A stretch of 64,000 bases of DNA from Candidatus Eisenbacteria bacterium (GTDB taxonomy: Bacteria > Eisenbacteria > RBG-16-71-46). The DNA is taken from the NCBI GenBank assembly GCA_035712145.1, contig DASTBI010000036.1, positions 1 through 64,000 of the forward strand. The letters run 5' to 3'. Below the pieces are notes generated by a model. The model made no database searches. It had not been told where the DNA came from and saw nothing but the letters and a program-made list of their open reading frames with translations. The translations under genes were made by a program, and so were the position numbers. Of this stretch, positions 1 through 8,654 are shown piece by piece (positions within the stretch are counted from its first letter, which is position 1; each line of letters opens with the position of its first letter).

Positions 1-42
1 CTTGGCCAGGACGAGGAAACGACCGATCTTGCGACCGACCAC
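1..42 (-). CDS. Partial 5' end of probable serine/threonine protein kinase
   Basis: Only the first 14 codons are inside the window, reading MVGRKIGRFLVLAK from a GTG at 42. This matches the usual opening of bacterial eukaryote-like Ser/Thr kinases (IGR-x-x-I/V-L-x-K just before the glycine-rich loop). A purine-rich GGAGAG lies about 8 bases upstream of the GTG. No catalytic residue is visible, so the assignment rests on the N-terminal pattern alone. The interval to the next gene (43-193) holds nothing I can support. Confidence 0.4.
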   Translation of the reverse strand, partial: MVGRKIGRFLVLAK

Positions 43-193
43 GGCGCAACTCTCCGAGATGGGAGGCTGCAGATGACGGTCGGCCTGAAGACCGAGAACG
101 CGACGCCGCCCACGAACGGATCGGGGGTGAATTCCAGGGCAGTGACGCTACTTCCGGCGTGCCGCGGGGTCAATATCCCTGGCGGGGCGGACC

Positions 194-2332
194 CTACAGC
201 GGTCCCATGCGCCTCACGCGGGCCACGAGCGGGGCCTGGCGCTGGTGCGCCGGCGGGATACCAGCCGTTGGCCGGTCCTTCTCGAGCCGGGGCTCGCGCT
301 CGATCCGCTGGATCTCGCTCCGAATGCTGCGAACACCCGAAGAGTCGGCCACGGCGCCGAGCAGCCGCGAGATTTCGTCCAGAGTCCGTACGTCCTCCGC
401 CGCACGGGCGGCTGCGCGCCACAGGTGCATGGCCTCGACCGGATTGCCCGAAGCCAGCTCGATCCGTCCGAGTCCGATCTTGGCCGCGGGGTCCGACGGG
501 TCGAGCTCGATCGCGCGCACGAAGGCAACCCGGGCTTCTTCGGCGCGCGAAAGGCGTCTCAGCGCTTCACCCCGGACCGCCCACGCCAGCGCGTGGCTTG
601 GATCGGTCTCGGTGACACGGCTCGAGTGGTGGAGCGCGACGGTCCATTCCTTTCCCAGCAGAGCGTCGATCGCGAGCACGGCGAGATGAGACGCCGGTGT
701 CCCCTCGCGCTGCACACGCTCGATCGCGCGCGCCAGGTGAACGGATCTCTGGAACTCGTTGGCGATCCAGTCGGGCGCGCGGCCGAAATCGGGTCCGATG
801 CGGTAGAGGATCGCCGGCTTCTCGTCGCTGGAATGGATCACCGTCAGTCCGGGAATCGCGGCCGTCGGGTCGAGGAGATAGGCCAGCTCGGGCCGCATCT
901 GAGTCTCGAACCACGAGAAGTAGATGTACTCCGCGCGCTGGCGCCGCGCGTAGTCGGCGAGCTCGCGCAGGCTGTGCACGCGGGGGAACGGCGCGACGGG
1001 ATGGCCGGAGTAATAGCCGATGTGCCCCTTGCGTGCGATCACGGTGGAGCCTGACGCCGCGACTCGCTGAAGCGTCTGTCCAGCCGCGATCACCTCGCGC
1101 GGGGCTTCCCGGAGCAGCGCGAGCTGGGATTTCACGGCGGTGACGAGCGTGAGTCCAATGGCCGCGATCCCGATTCCGGCGACCGACCACCGCGCCGCTC
1201 CTGCGCTGCCCGCAAGCCTGAGCGCAGAGAGACCTGCAGCGGCGCTCGCGTAGAAGAGCACCATGGGCAGCGAGTAGCGTGTGCTGTGAAACGCCGCCAG
1301 CAACGAAACGAAGCAGAGGACGCCCGCGATCGCCAGAGGAAGCAGCCTTCGCTCGAGACGATGACGCCACAGCAGAGCGAGGCCGAGCAGGGCGGCGATC
1401 GCGGCCGGCCAGCCAAGCAGGTCTCGCGCGTCGCCGCGCAGGTGGACGGAAACCTGCCGCAGTCGATTCCACACGAAGGCCTTCGGGTCTCTCCCGATCA
1501 CGGACCTCAAGCTGGGGATCGTCGCCGACGCATTTCCGAAATCACTCACGTCGTCCTGCACGTTCCAGTCGCCGTGATCATTTGCATAGAAGGCGTACCC
1601 GCGTACCAGCCCTTCGCCCGGGATCACTCCCTGCCCGACGGAGAAAGCTGCCCATGGCGCGACGACGAGCAGGAATCCCGCTGCGGAGGCCATCGCTCGT
1701 CTCACCCAGGATCCTGGCTCGTCACGCCGCCAGAGTTGGGCGACCACCAAGATGGGGACGAGATAGAGACTGCTGTAGCGCGTGAGCACGGCCGCGCCGG
1801 CCAGGGCGCCGGAGAGGAGCGGCGCCTGCCGCCCGCGGGCCCCCAGCGCCGTGAAGAGACAAACGGCCTGAAGGAAGACCGCGAGCATGTCGGTCGATGC
1901 GGCGGTGCCGTATCGGAGGAACGTGGGGTTGATCAGCACGAACGCCACGACCCAGAGGCCCGCAACCGGCCCGATCAGGCGAGTCAGCAGCGCGAACCAG
2001 AACGCCGCGGCCCCGGTCGCGGCCGCGACCGAGATCAGCTTGGCGCCGGTGAAGAAGTCCCGCGCCACGCCGCCGACCATCGCGAGAGCGACCTCGTAGC
2101 CGGGGCCCACGACGACGTAACGCCGGGCATCCCAAACGCCCTGCTGAATGCCCCGCGCGCCTTCGGCGTAGCCGCCGTAGAAGTCGCTTTCAGCCCCGTA
2201 GTCCCCGACGGTGTGGTGGAACAAGGAGAGCCAGGTGAGAACGAGGGCGAACAGGCCGATCGCCGTCCATCCGACGAGCGAGGCCTTGGAGAATGAGCGA
2301 GATGAGAGCGAGGTGCCGGGGGCGCGATTCAT
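194..2332 (-). CDS. GT39-like membrane glycosyltransferase with C-terminal TPR repeats
   Basis: Large integral membrane protein (712 aa from the ATG at 2332; the frame extends to 2404 but the longer N-terminus is basic and unlike a membrane leader). About ten hydrophobic segments follow one N-terminal helix, with an acidic-loop motif (GAESDFYGGYAEGAR) after TM1, as in dolichyl-phosphate-mannose/ArnT-type family 39 transferases. The last 170 residues form TPR-like helices (AWAVRGEALRRLSRAEEARV, then ELDPSDPAAKIGLGRI). The family moves sugars from polyprenyl carriers at the periplasmic face; the substrate here is unknown. It is divergent from mutM across about 170 bases. A related layout (membrane core plus TPR tail) recurs at 9879-11957. 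Confidence 0.7.
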   Translation of the reverse strand: MNRAPGTSLSSRSFSKASLVGWTAIGLFALVLTWLSLFHHTVGDYGAESDFYGGYAEGARGIQQGVWDARRYVVVGPGYEVALAMVGGVARDFFTGAKLISVAAATGAAAFWFALLTRLIGPVAGLWVVAFVLINPTFLRYGTAASTDMLAVFLQAVCLFTALGARGRQAPLLSGALAGAAVLTRYSSLYLVPILVVAQLWRRDEPGSWVRRAMASAAGFLLVVAPWAAFSVGQGVIPGEGLVRGYAFYANDHGDWNVQDDVSDFGNASATIPSLRSVIGRDPKAFVWNRLRQVSVHLRGDARDLLGWPAAIAALLGLALLWRHRLERRLLPLAIAGVLCFVSLLAAFHSTRYSLPMVLFYASAAAGLSALRLAGSAGAARWSVAGIGIAAIGLTLVTAVKSQLALLREAPREVIAAGQTLQRVAASGSTVIARKGHIGYYSGHPVAPFPRVHSLRELADYARRQRAEYIYFSWFETQMRPELAYLLDPTAAIPGLTVIHSSDEKPAILYRIGPDFGRAPDWIANEFQRSVHLARAIERVQREGTPASHLAVLAIDALLGKEWTVALHHSSRVTETDPSHALAWAVRGEALRRLSRAEEARVAFVRAIELDPSDPAAKIGLGRIELASGNPVEAMHLWRAAARAAEDVRTLDEISRLLGAVADSSGVRSIRSEIQRIEREPRLEKDRPTAGIPPAHQRQAPLVARVRRMGPL

Positions 2333-2502
2333 GCCTGGAGTGTTCGATCGTCCACGCCCGGCGCGTGTGGCATGAACCTTAGAGCCCGCGATGGACCGAC
2401 CCAAGGCGCGCGGGACGAATGCGGAGTCGTGCGAGACGAATGCCCGATTTCGAGCGACGAAGCCGGGTGACGAGTTCCAGGCGGTGCCTGTAGGCTCGTC
2501 CG

Positions 2503-3375
2503 ATGCCCGAGTTGCCAGAAGTGGAGACCGTTCGACGCAACCTGGAAGCCACGATCCTCAGGCGGACGATCACGAGCGCGCGTCTATCTGGAAAGAAGCT
2601 GCGCGATCCCATCTCCAGGCAACTCCCCCGCCGCATCCAGGGACGGCGGATTGAATCGGTCCACCGCCATGGGAAGTTCCTGCTGATCCACCTGGACCAT
2701 GACCTGACGCTGATCTCGCACCTCGGGATGAGCGGCCGCTGGCTGTTCTTCGAGAGGGCCACGAGCTCGCTGCCTCATGTCCACGTGGTCGTCACCTTTC
2801 GGGATGGCTCCGAGCTGTGGTTCCAGGATCCGCGCCGCTTCGGATTGATTCGGCTGACTCCGACCTCGCGCTTGTCGCGGGACCCGGCTCTGATGGATCT
2901 GGGTCCGGACCCGGTGGCCACTCCGCTGCGCGGCGACTGGCTGTTCGAGCGGTCTCGCGGCGCGCGCGCTCCGATCAAGAGCTACCTGCTCGACCAGAAG
3001 CGCATCGCCGGGATCGGCAACATCTACGCGAGCGAGATCCTTCATCGAGCCGGCGTGAGCCCGCGCCGCCAGGCCGGCTCTTTGACTGCTCGCGAGTGGG
3101 ACGCGGTCGCGGCCGAGACCTCGCGTGTTCTGGGCGAGGCCATCGACCGTATGGGGACGACGTTCAGCATGTACCGCACGCTGTGGAACGAACCGGGCAC
3201 GTACGGAGACCAATTGCTCGTCTACGACCGGGCCGGCGAGCCCTGCCGCCGATGCGGCGGCGTCATCCGGCGCATCGTGCAGGGACAGCGCTCCACCTTC
3301 TATTGTCCCCGCTGCCAGAGCGTTCGCCGTCGTCGTCCCGCTTTATCCATTGCCCGCGGCCAGTCCGGCGCTTAA
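2503..3375 (+). CDS. mutM: Formamidopyrimidine-DNA glycosylase (Fpg/MutM)
   Basis: Base-excision repair enzyme that removes oxidised purines such as 8-oxoguanine and cleaves the abasic site. The protein begins MPELPEVET, giving the catalytic N-terminal Pro and Glu, and has the conserved HGKFLL lysine near residue 57. The helix-two-turn-helix region contains IKSYLLDQKRIAGIGNIYASE. A C-terminal zinc finger is complete, with cysteines at 248, 251, 268 and 271. At 290 aa it is slightly longer than the usual 270 because of a basic tail after the finger. It is followed 49 bases later by the DEAD-box gene on the same strand. Confidence 0.96.
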   Translation: MPELPEVETVRRNLEATILRRTITSARLSGKKLRDPISRQLPRRIQGRRIESVHRHGKFLLIHLDHDLTLISHLGMSGRWLFFERATSSLPHVHVVVTFRDGSELWFQDPRRFGLIRLTPTSRLSRDPALMDLGPDPVATPLRGDWLFERSRGARAPIKSYLLDQKRIAGIGNIYASEILHRAGVSPRRQAGSLTAREWDAVAAETSRVLGEAIDRMGTTFSMYRTLWNEPGTYGDQLLVYDRAGEPCRRCGGVIRRIVQGQRSTFYCPRCQSVRRRRPALSIARGQSGA

Positions 3376-3424
3376 TCTACCGGGCTCGATACGTCATTCA
3401 CTGGTCACCGGGCGAGCCCGATCC

Positions 3425-4804
3425 ATGCCGACTGATTCCGATCTTCGAAATTCCGTGCCGTTCGCGACCCTGGGGATCCCCCCGGTGTTGCTCAAAGGCG
3501 TGAGAGCCGCCGGCTTCGGCGAGCCCACTCCGCTCCAGCGCAAGGCCATCCCGATCATTCTCAAGGGCAACGACCTGATCGGCGTGGCGCAGTCCGGAAC
3601 CGGCAAGACCGCCTCGTACCTCCTCCCCACGCTCACGCGTCTGCTCGAGGGTCCGCGTCGCCTGCGCGCCTTGGTCCTGGTTCCGACCCGCGAGCTGGCG
3701 ACGCAGGTGGAGACGACCGCGAGGCTGTTCAGCCGGTTCACCGATCTGCGCGTCGCGGCGGTGTTCCCCGGGGTGCCGATGGCGCCGCAGGAGCGCGTGG
3801 TGCGCGAGGAAGGTGTCGGGCTCCTCATCGCCACGCCGATCCGCCTGCTCGAGCTTCACAGCCGCCAGGCGCTCAACTTCGAGGATGTCGAGATCCTGGT
3901 GCTCGACGAAGCCGACCGCATGGTCGACACCGGACTCGCCACGGATCTGCGTCGCATTCTCAAGGCGCTGCCCGAGACCCGCCAGACCCTGCTCTACTGC
4001 GCCACGCTTCCGCCCGAGCTCAACCGGCTCGCGAAGGAAGCGCTGGTCGAGCCGCTGCGCGTCGATCTCGCGCCGCCGAGCAAGCCGGCCGCGGGCATCC
4101 TGCAGGCGGTCTACCCGGTTCCGCGCGCGCTCAAGGCGGATCTCTTGAACGAGATCCTCACCCGCAACGAAGCGCGCAGCGTGATCGTTTACGCCAACAC
4201 CCGCCACGCGGCGGACCAGCTCGCGCGCCAGCTCCAGAAGCGCGGCCACACGGTGGCGTCACTGCACGACAGCGACAATCAGATGCAGCGCGAGCGCGCG
4301 GTGAACGACCTGAAGCGCGGGCGCATCCACATCCTGGTCGCGACCGACGTGGCTTCGCGCGGCATCGGCATGGACGGGATTTCCCATGTCGTCAACTTCG
4401 ACGTTCCGAGCCGACCGGAGGATTACCTCCACCGTATCGGGCACTCCACGCATGCCCACGCCGGCGGCGACGCGTTCACGCTGATGAGCCCGGAGGAGGG
4501 CATGCACGTCGCGGCCATCGAGCGCTATCTCGGACGCACCGTGCCGCGCGTGCTGCTGCCGGACTTCGACTACCGGATGAAGCCCACCGAGATCAAGCAG
4601 GTGGTCGGCTACCCCAATCGTGATCTCTCGATGCCCGTCAAGCCGCAGCACAAACCGGCGAGCAAGCCCGCCCCGAAGCCCGCGGCCAAGCCCGCCGCGA
4701 AGTCGGCCACGCGTCCCGGGAAGGCGAGCCGGCCATTGCGCCCGGGAACCCGAACGCGTCTCAAGCCGGCCCCGAAGCGCAAAGAGACCGCGAAGCGCCG
4801 CTAG
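3425..4804 (+). CDS. DEAD-box RNA helicase-like protein with altered motif VI
   Basis: 459 aa from the ATG at 3425; the open frame extends further upstream but only as a shadow of mutM. RhlE/DeaD-type core: Q-motif region at 12-40, motif I AQSGTGKT (55-62), PTREL (87-91), DEAD (161-164), CAT in place of SAT (192-194) and motif V ATDVASRGIG (306-315). Motif VI, normally HRIGRTGRxxR, reads HRIGHSTHAHAG (336-347): each arginine after the first is histidine, removing the expected arginine finger. The tail is a Lys/Pro/Ala-rich, low-complexity RNA-binding-like extension. ATP hydrolysis may be impaired or work differently; the rest of the fold looks intact. Its stop codon overlaps that of the convergent gene. 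Confidence 0.88.
   Translation: MPTDSDLRNSVPFATLGIPPVLLKGVRAAGFGEPTPLQRKAIPIILKGNDLIGVAQSGTGKTASYLLPTLTRLLEGPRRLRALVLVPTRELATQVETTARLFSRFTDLRVAAVFPGVPMAPQERVVREEGVGLLIATPIRLLELHSRQALNFEDVEILVLDEADRMVDTGLATDLRRILKALPETRQTLLYCATLPPELNRLAKEALVEPLRVDLAPPSKPAAGILQAVYPVPRALKADLLNEILTRNEARSVIVYANTRHAADQLARQLQKRGHTVASLHDSDNQMQRERAVNDLKRGRIHILVATDVASRGIGMDGISHVVNFDVPSRPEDYLHRIGHSTHAHAGGDAFTLMSPEEGMHVAAIERYLGRTVPRVLLPDFDYRMKPTEIKQVVGYPNRDLSMPVKPQHKPASKPAPKPAAKPAAKSATRPGKASRPLRPGTRTRLKPAPKRKETAKRR
4801..4804. other. Overlapping convergent stop codons in a CTAG palindrome
   Basis: CTAG supplies the TAG stop of the plus-strand DEAD-box gene (4802-4804) and, on the other strand, the TAG stop of the AlaX gene (4803-4801). 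No terminator hairpin with a T-run fits between the two genes. Confidence 0.95.
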
Positions 4805-6000
4805 AGGCTGCTGCCGATCTTCTCCACCGCCCACCGCCATGCGGCTTCGGCGCGCTGGGCATCGGCGGCCGAGGCCTGCACGAGGTCGGGGCTCCCGCCT
4901 CCCTTGCCGCCCGTGCGCTCGAGCAGATCGGGGACCATCGTCTTGAGATCGAGCGCCAGTGTCTTGGCTCGGCCGATCACCACCACCGGCTCGGGTGACC
5001 CGGCGGCAATCGCCACCCACGGCGCACCGGCCTCGAGGCACTTGATCGCGAATCGCCGCGCTTCCTCGCGCGTCCGCCGCTCCGCGAAGTCGGTCACTGG
5101 ACGCGCGGGATCTCCGACTCGGTCCCGCGCCTCGGTGAGCAGCAGGCGCTCGGAGAGCTCGTCGAGCCGCTTGCGCAACTCGTCCCGCTCCGCAGCGGCC
5201 TTCTCGAGATGCGCCAGCAGCTCACGGTCCTTGAGCGTTCGCCGCTTAGCGCCTTCGACCAGCGCCTCGGTGCGCCACGCGTGATCCTCGAGCGCGCGCG
5301 CGCCGCAGACGAAATCGAACCGCAGGTTGCCGCGCACCTTCTCCCACCGCAGGACCTTGATGACCCCGACCTCGCCGGTGCGCCGCGTGTGAGTGCCTCC
5401 GCACGCCGATACGTCCCAGTCCGGAATCTCGACGATGCGGATGCGCCCACCGCTTCCCCGGCGCTCGGCCGGCGGAGGCTTGCGCAGCGAGAACCGCGCG
5501 AGGTCTCTCTCCTCCACCCAGTGCCGCTCGATCGGCCGGTCTTCCCACACGATGCGGTTGGCTGCGGCCTCGATCTCACCGACCCTCGGCCAGCCGATCT
5601 CGCCGAGCTCGACCTCGATGCTGCTGCGCTCCTCGCCCAGATGGGACGAGATGGTGGCCGCGCGGGCGGCACGCTCGAAGGCCGCGGACAGGATGTGCTG
5701 TCCGGTGTGCTGCTGCATGGAGTCGAAACGGCGGGTCCAGTCCACTTCGGCGGCCAGCGCGTCACCGCTCGGCTCCGCGTCGACCACGTGCCACACCCGG
5801 CCTTCGTCGTCGGCCTGGACGTCCACCACCCTCGAGCCGCCGAGGATGCCGCGGTCTGCGAGCTGCCCGCCGCTCTCTGGATAGAAGTAGGTGGATTGCA
5901 GCTCGACTGCGGGCCGGCCCTGATGCTCGCCGTGCCGCGCTGTGCTGGCCGTGAAATGCGTGGTGTACGAGTCGTCGTAGTAGAGGCGCTCGGAAGCCAT
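4801..6000 (-). CDS. Alanyl-tRNA editing protein, AlaX-L type (AlaRS second additional and DHHA1 domains)
   Basis: 399 aa from the ATG at 6000; the frame continues upstream only as a shadow of the sigma-54 regulator. It has the threonyl/alanyl-tRNA synthetase editing-domain metal site: HTGQH (H98, H102) and CGGTH (C200, H204). A basic/acidic coiled-coil linker (about 225-290) leads to a DHHA1-like C-terminus containing GGKGGGSPDLVQA. Free-standing AlaX-L proteins hydrolyse mischarged Ser- or Gly-tRNA(Ala) in trans. There is no aminoacylation domain, so this is not AlaRS itself. It lies 19 bases downstream of the sigma-54 activator gene and could share its transcript. Confidence 0.88.
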   Translation of the reverse strand: MASERLYYDDSYTTHFTASTARHGEHQGRPAVELQSTYFYPESGGQLADRGILGGSRVVDVQADDEGRVWHVVDAEPSGDALAAEVDWTRRFDSMQQHTGQHILSAAFERAARAATISSHLGEERSSIEVELGEIGWPRVGEIEAAANRIVWEDRPIERHWVEERDLARFSLRKPPPAERRGSGGRIRIVEIPDWDVSACGGTHTRRTGEVGVIKVLRWEKVRGNLRFDFVCGARALEDHAWRTEALVEGAKRRTLKDRELLAHLEKAAAERDELRKRLDELSERLLLTEARDRVGDPARPVTDFAERRTREEARRFAIKCLEAGAPWVAIAAGSPEPVVVIGRAKTLALDLKTMVPDLLERTGGKGGGSPDLVQASAADAQRAEAAWRWAVEKIGSSL

Positions 6001-6019
6001 GCGATGGATGTCGAGACGG

Positions 6020-7096
6020 CTACGTGGGACGGCGCTGGAGCCCGTACTGCCGGAGCTTGCGCCACAGCGTGGTGCGTGAAATGCCGAGCTGCTTCGCGGC
6101 GCTGGTCGCGTTCCCCTTGTGGAGCGTGAGCACGCGGCGGATGTGCTCCTTCTCGACGTCGGCGAGTGACCATGCATCACGGTTCTCCGAAAGCGCGGCG
6201 CTCGGATGGCCGACATCGCGGACCGTGCTGCCTCCCGCGGCCGATCCGGGCTCTCCGTGAGTCGGCAGCATGCGCGGCGTGCGCAGCGCGGTCGGCAGAT
6301 CGGCGGGGCGGATGAGGCGGCCTTCGGAGAGGGCGACGGCGTGCTCGATGGCGTTCTCGAGCTCACGCACATTGCCGGGATAATCGTAGCGCTCCACGAT
6401 CTCCATGGCCTCGGGCGAGAATTGGAGCCCGTTCCGGTCCATGCGCTCCGCGATGCGGGTGAGGAAATACGAGGCGAGCAGCCCGATGTCCTCACGCCGG
6501 TCGCGAAGCGGAGGCAGCTCGATCTGAACGACGTTGAGCCGGTAGTAGAGGTCCTCGCGGAAACGGCCTTCATCCACCAGCGCGCGCAGGTTCCGGTGCG
6601 TCGCCGCCACCACCCGGAGATCGACGAGGCGCGTGACGTTGTCCCCGAGCCGGCGGACCTCGTTGCTCTCGAGAGTGCGCAGGAGCTTGACCTGCGCCTG
6701 CACCGGCATGTCGGCGATCTCGTCCAGGAACAAGGTGCCGCCATCGGCCTCCTCGACCAGCCCGGCGCGCTCGACGGCGGCCCCGGTGAAGGCGCCCCGG
6801 GCATAGCCGAACAGCTCGCTCTCGACCAGCCCGTCCGGAATCGCCCCCACGTTCACCGGGACGAAAGGGCCCCGGGCACGGCGCGACTGGACGTGGATCG
6901 AGCGGGCGATCAGCTCCTTGCCGGTCCCGCTCTCCCCGAGGAGCAGCACGGTGCTGTCCGTGGGGGCCACCCGGGAGACCAGGCGCAGGATGCGCTGCAT
7001 CCGGGGGCTGGCTCCGACGATGTCCTTGTAGAGGGAATCGGACGGAATGCCGCCCTTGGCGGACTTACGAACCGGGCGCAGCGTGGAAATCGACAT
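6020..7096 (-). CDS. Sigma-54-dependent transcriptional activator without a receiver domain
   Basis: 358 aa enhancer-binding protein. A short N-terminal extension of about 25 residues replaces the usual sensory domain. The AAA+ core has Walker A GESGTGKE (54-61), the sigma-54-contacting GAFTGA loop (101-106) and Walker [10 protein letters not shown] (121-129). A Fis-type helix-turn-helix closes the protein ([21 protein letters not shown]). With no receiver or GAF domain, activity may be controlled by a partner protein, as in PspF-like regulators. Target genes are not evident from the window. The nearest downstream gene is the AlaX-type editing protein. Confidence 0.93.
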   Translation of the reverse strand: MSISTLRPVRKSAKGGIPSDSLYKDIVGASPRMQRILRLVSRVAPTDSTVLLLGESGTGKELIARSIHVQSRRARGPFVPVNVGAIPDGLVESELFGYARGAFTGAAVERAGLVEEADGGTLFLDEIADMPVQAQVKLLRTLESNEVRRLGDNVTRLVDLRVVAATHRNLRALVDEGRFREDLYYRLNVVQIELPPLRDRREDIGLLASYFLTRIAERMDRNGLQFSPEAMEIVERYDYPGNVRELENAIEHAVALSEGRLIRPADLPTALRTPRMLPTHGEPGSAAGGSTVRDVGHPSAALSENRDAWSLADVEKEHIRRVLTLHKGNATSAAKQLGISRTTLWRKLRQYGLQRRPT

Positions 7097-7170
7097 CGTA
7101 GGGGACCTTCCGACGGGACTGTTTCAACGTGCCACGACCCATCCACAGGGTCAAGACAAAGACCCCGGCG

Positions 7171-8115
7171 CTATCTCGAGGCGCCGTTCGGCCCCCCTGC
7201 AGGCTTCTCGGGAAGGCTCGCGACCGGCTCGGCAGGACCGGGCTTGCTGGCCTGCCCCTCGACCTTGGCGTAGAGGGGGCCCACCTCGATCATGGGCGTA
7301 TCGATCTCGACGAGGCGCAGGTAGAAGAAGGTCCACGCATACTGAATGATCGGCGTGGCGCCGATGACCATCAGCCAGAAGAGCGAAACCTGGGCGGCGT
7401 CGTTCATCGACGGGATCAGGACCCCGAGGATGGCGATCACCATCGCGAGCGCGAGCACGAGCGCCCCGGAGGCGGCGACCAGCTCGAACCAGCGCTCGAA
7501 GTGGCCTTTCATCATGTGAAAGGAGCGCTGAAAGGCGCCTGCCAGATCGTGCTCGTCCAGCACCACCGACTCGGTGGCCACACCGAGCCTGAAGCCGAGG
7601 AACAGGGTCGGCACCAGCAGCGAAAGCGCGACCGCGAGCTGAAGGAAATTGTGCGAGAGGTCCTGAAAGAAGTCCTCGGGACTGAGGCGCAGGTACGCGG
7701 TGGGCAGGAAGGTGCAATAGGCGGCGAGGCCGAGCACCACGTTGCGCACCCCCTCCGTGGTCAGCAGCCATGGGATGCGCCGGAGGCCGCGCGCGTAGCA
7801 CTCGCCGGCCGGAGCGGGCCGCGCCGAGGCCGGCCGGTTGAACACCGAGCGCGCGCGAAAGCGCAGCATCGCGCCGATCACGAGCAGCGTGATGAAGTCT
7901 CCGAGCAGCGCGAGGCTGCCGATCGCCAGCACCGGCGAGAGATCGTCGACGGTGTCGAGCGGAGGCAGCAACGCGAGCGCGATCGCCCACGGCGCACGCA
8001 TCAGCACGGGAAGGACCAGCGAGTGGAGCGGGTCGCGGCGAACGGCGAGGTCGAAGGCGAGAGCGATTGCCCTGCGGGTCGAGATGGGCGGGCTGCGGTG
8101 GGCTCGGTCTGGCAT
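7171..8115 (-). CDS. Hypothetical multi-pass membrane protein
   Basis: 314 aa with roughly six hydrophobic segments: two near residues 35-85, then around 120-145, 160-185, 215-240 and 250-275. A soluble Pro/Ala-rich C-terminus follows. A cytoplasmic-looking stretch (VVLDEHDLAGAFQRSFHMMKGHF) resembles the linker seen in DUF975/YciC-like and GPDPase-membrane-type families, but I cannot name the family firmly. Start taken at the ATG at 8115. It is divergent from moaC, with a 56-base shared region containing a symmetrical promoter-like dyad. Confidence 0.72.
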   Translation of the reverse strand: MPDRAHRSPPISTRRAIALAFDLAVRRDPLHSLVLPVLMRAPWAIALALLPPLDTVDDLSPVLAIGSLALLGDFITLLVIGAMLRFRARSVFNRPASARPAPAGECYARGLRRIPWLLTTEGVRNVVLGLAAYCTFLPTAYLRLSPEDFFQDLSHNFLQLAVALSLLVPTLFLGFRLGVATESVVLDEHDLAGAFQRSFHMMKGHFERWFELVAASGALVLALAMVIAILGVLIPSMNDAAQVSLFWLMVIGATPIIQYAWTFFYLRLVEIDTPMIEVGPLYAKVEGQASKPGPAEPVASLPEKPAGGPNGASR

Positions 8116-8133
8116 GGCAAGTGTTTGTCCTGT

Positions 8134-8166
8134 TTGACACTAGGAAGCGCGCCTCCCTACTGTCAA
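8134..8166. promoter_or_regulatory. Symmetrical divergent promoter/operator dyad
   Basis: Two 11-base arms, TTGACACTAGG (8134-8144) and CCTACTGTCAA (8156-8166), are inverted copies with one mismatch around an 11-base centre. Each arm carries a perfect -35 hexamer TTGACA, one per strand. At 18-base spacing each faces a TAxxGT -10 element (plus strand 8158-8163; minus strand 8142-8137) embedded in the opposite arm. The plus-strand transcript would start only a few bases before the moaC ATG at 8172, so moaC may be nearly leaderless. The dyad could also be an operator for a dimeric repressor. Confidence 0.5.
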
Positions 8167-8171
8167 GCGCC

Positions 8172-8654
8172 ATGCGGCGCAAGCTCAGTCACCTCGATGC
8201 CGCGGGGCGCGTTCGGATGGTCGACGTGAGCCGCAAGTCCATCACGCGTCGCCGCGCCATCGCGCGGGGCCGGGTGTTCATGCAGGCCGCCACGCTTCGC
8301 CTCCTGGTGAAAGGCGGGCACCCCAAGGGCGACGCGCTCGCCACCGCCCACGTGGCCGGCGTCATGGCCGCCAAACGGGCGAGCGAGCTGATCCCGCTGG
8401 CCCATCCCCTCCCGCTCGACGGGATCGACCTCTCGTTCGCTCCCGACCCGGCGACGTCGTCGGTCGGGATCGAGGCGCGGGTCTCGACCCGGGCGCGCAC
8501 CGGCGTCGAGATGGAAGCGCTCACCGCGGTCTCGGTCGCCGCGCTCGCGCTCTACGACATGCTCAAGTCGGCGGATCGCACCATGGTGATCGGCGACATC
8601 GCGTTGTGGGAGAAGCGCGGAGGCAGGAGCGGTGTCTACCGTCGCCGCCCCTGA
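8172..8654 (+). CDS. moaC: Cyclic pyranopterin monophosphate synthase MoaC
   Basis: 160 aa from the ATG at 8172. Acts with MoaA to convert GTP to cyclic pyranopterin monophosphate, the first stage of molybdopterin synthesis. Typical MoaC features are the N-terminal LSHLDAAGRVRMVDVSRK, KGDALATAHVAGVMAAKRASELIPLAHPLPL (split by conserved Lys and His), TGVEMEALTAVSVAALALYDMLK, and a C-terminal GGRSG. No clear ribosome-binding site precedes the ATG. It overlaps moeA by 23 bases. The moaC-moeA pair, with mobA further along, shows that the cell makes Mo-bis-MGD-type cofactors. Confidence 0.95.
   Translation: MRRKLSHLDAAGRVRMVDVSRKSITRRRAIARGRVFMQAATLRLLVKGGHPKGDALATAHVAGVMAAKRASELIPLAHPLPLDGIDLSFAPDPATSSVGIEARVSTRARTGVEMEALTAVSVAALALYDMLKSADRTMVIGDIALWEKRGGRSGVYRRRP

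Noticed and set aside
7097-7170. Possible sigma-54 promoter (minus strand GTGGCACG) before the sigma-54 activator gene
   Set aside because: The -24-like GG is present but there is no GC at the -12 position, so the essential pair is incomplete.
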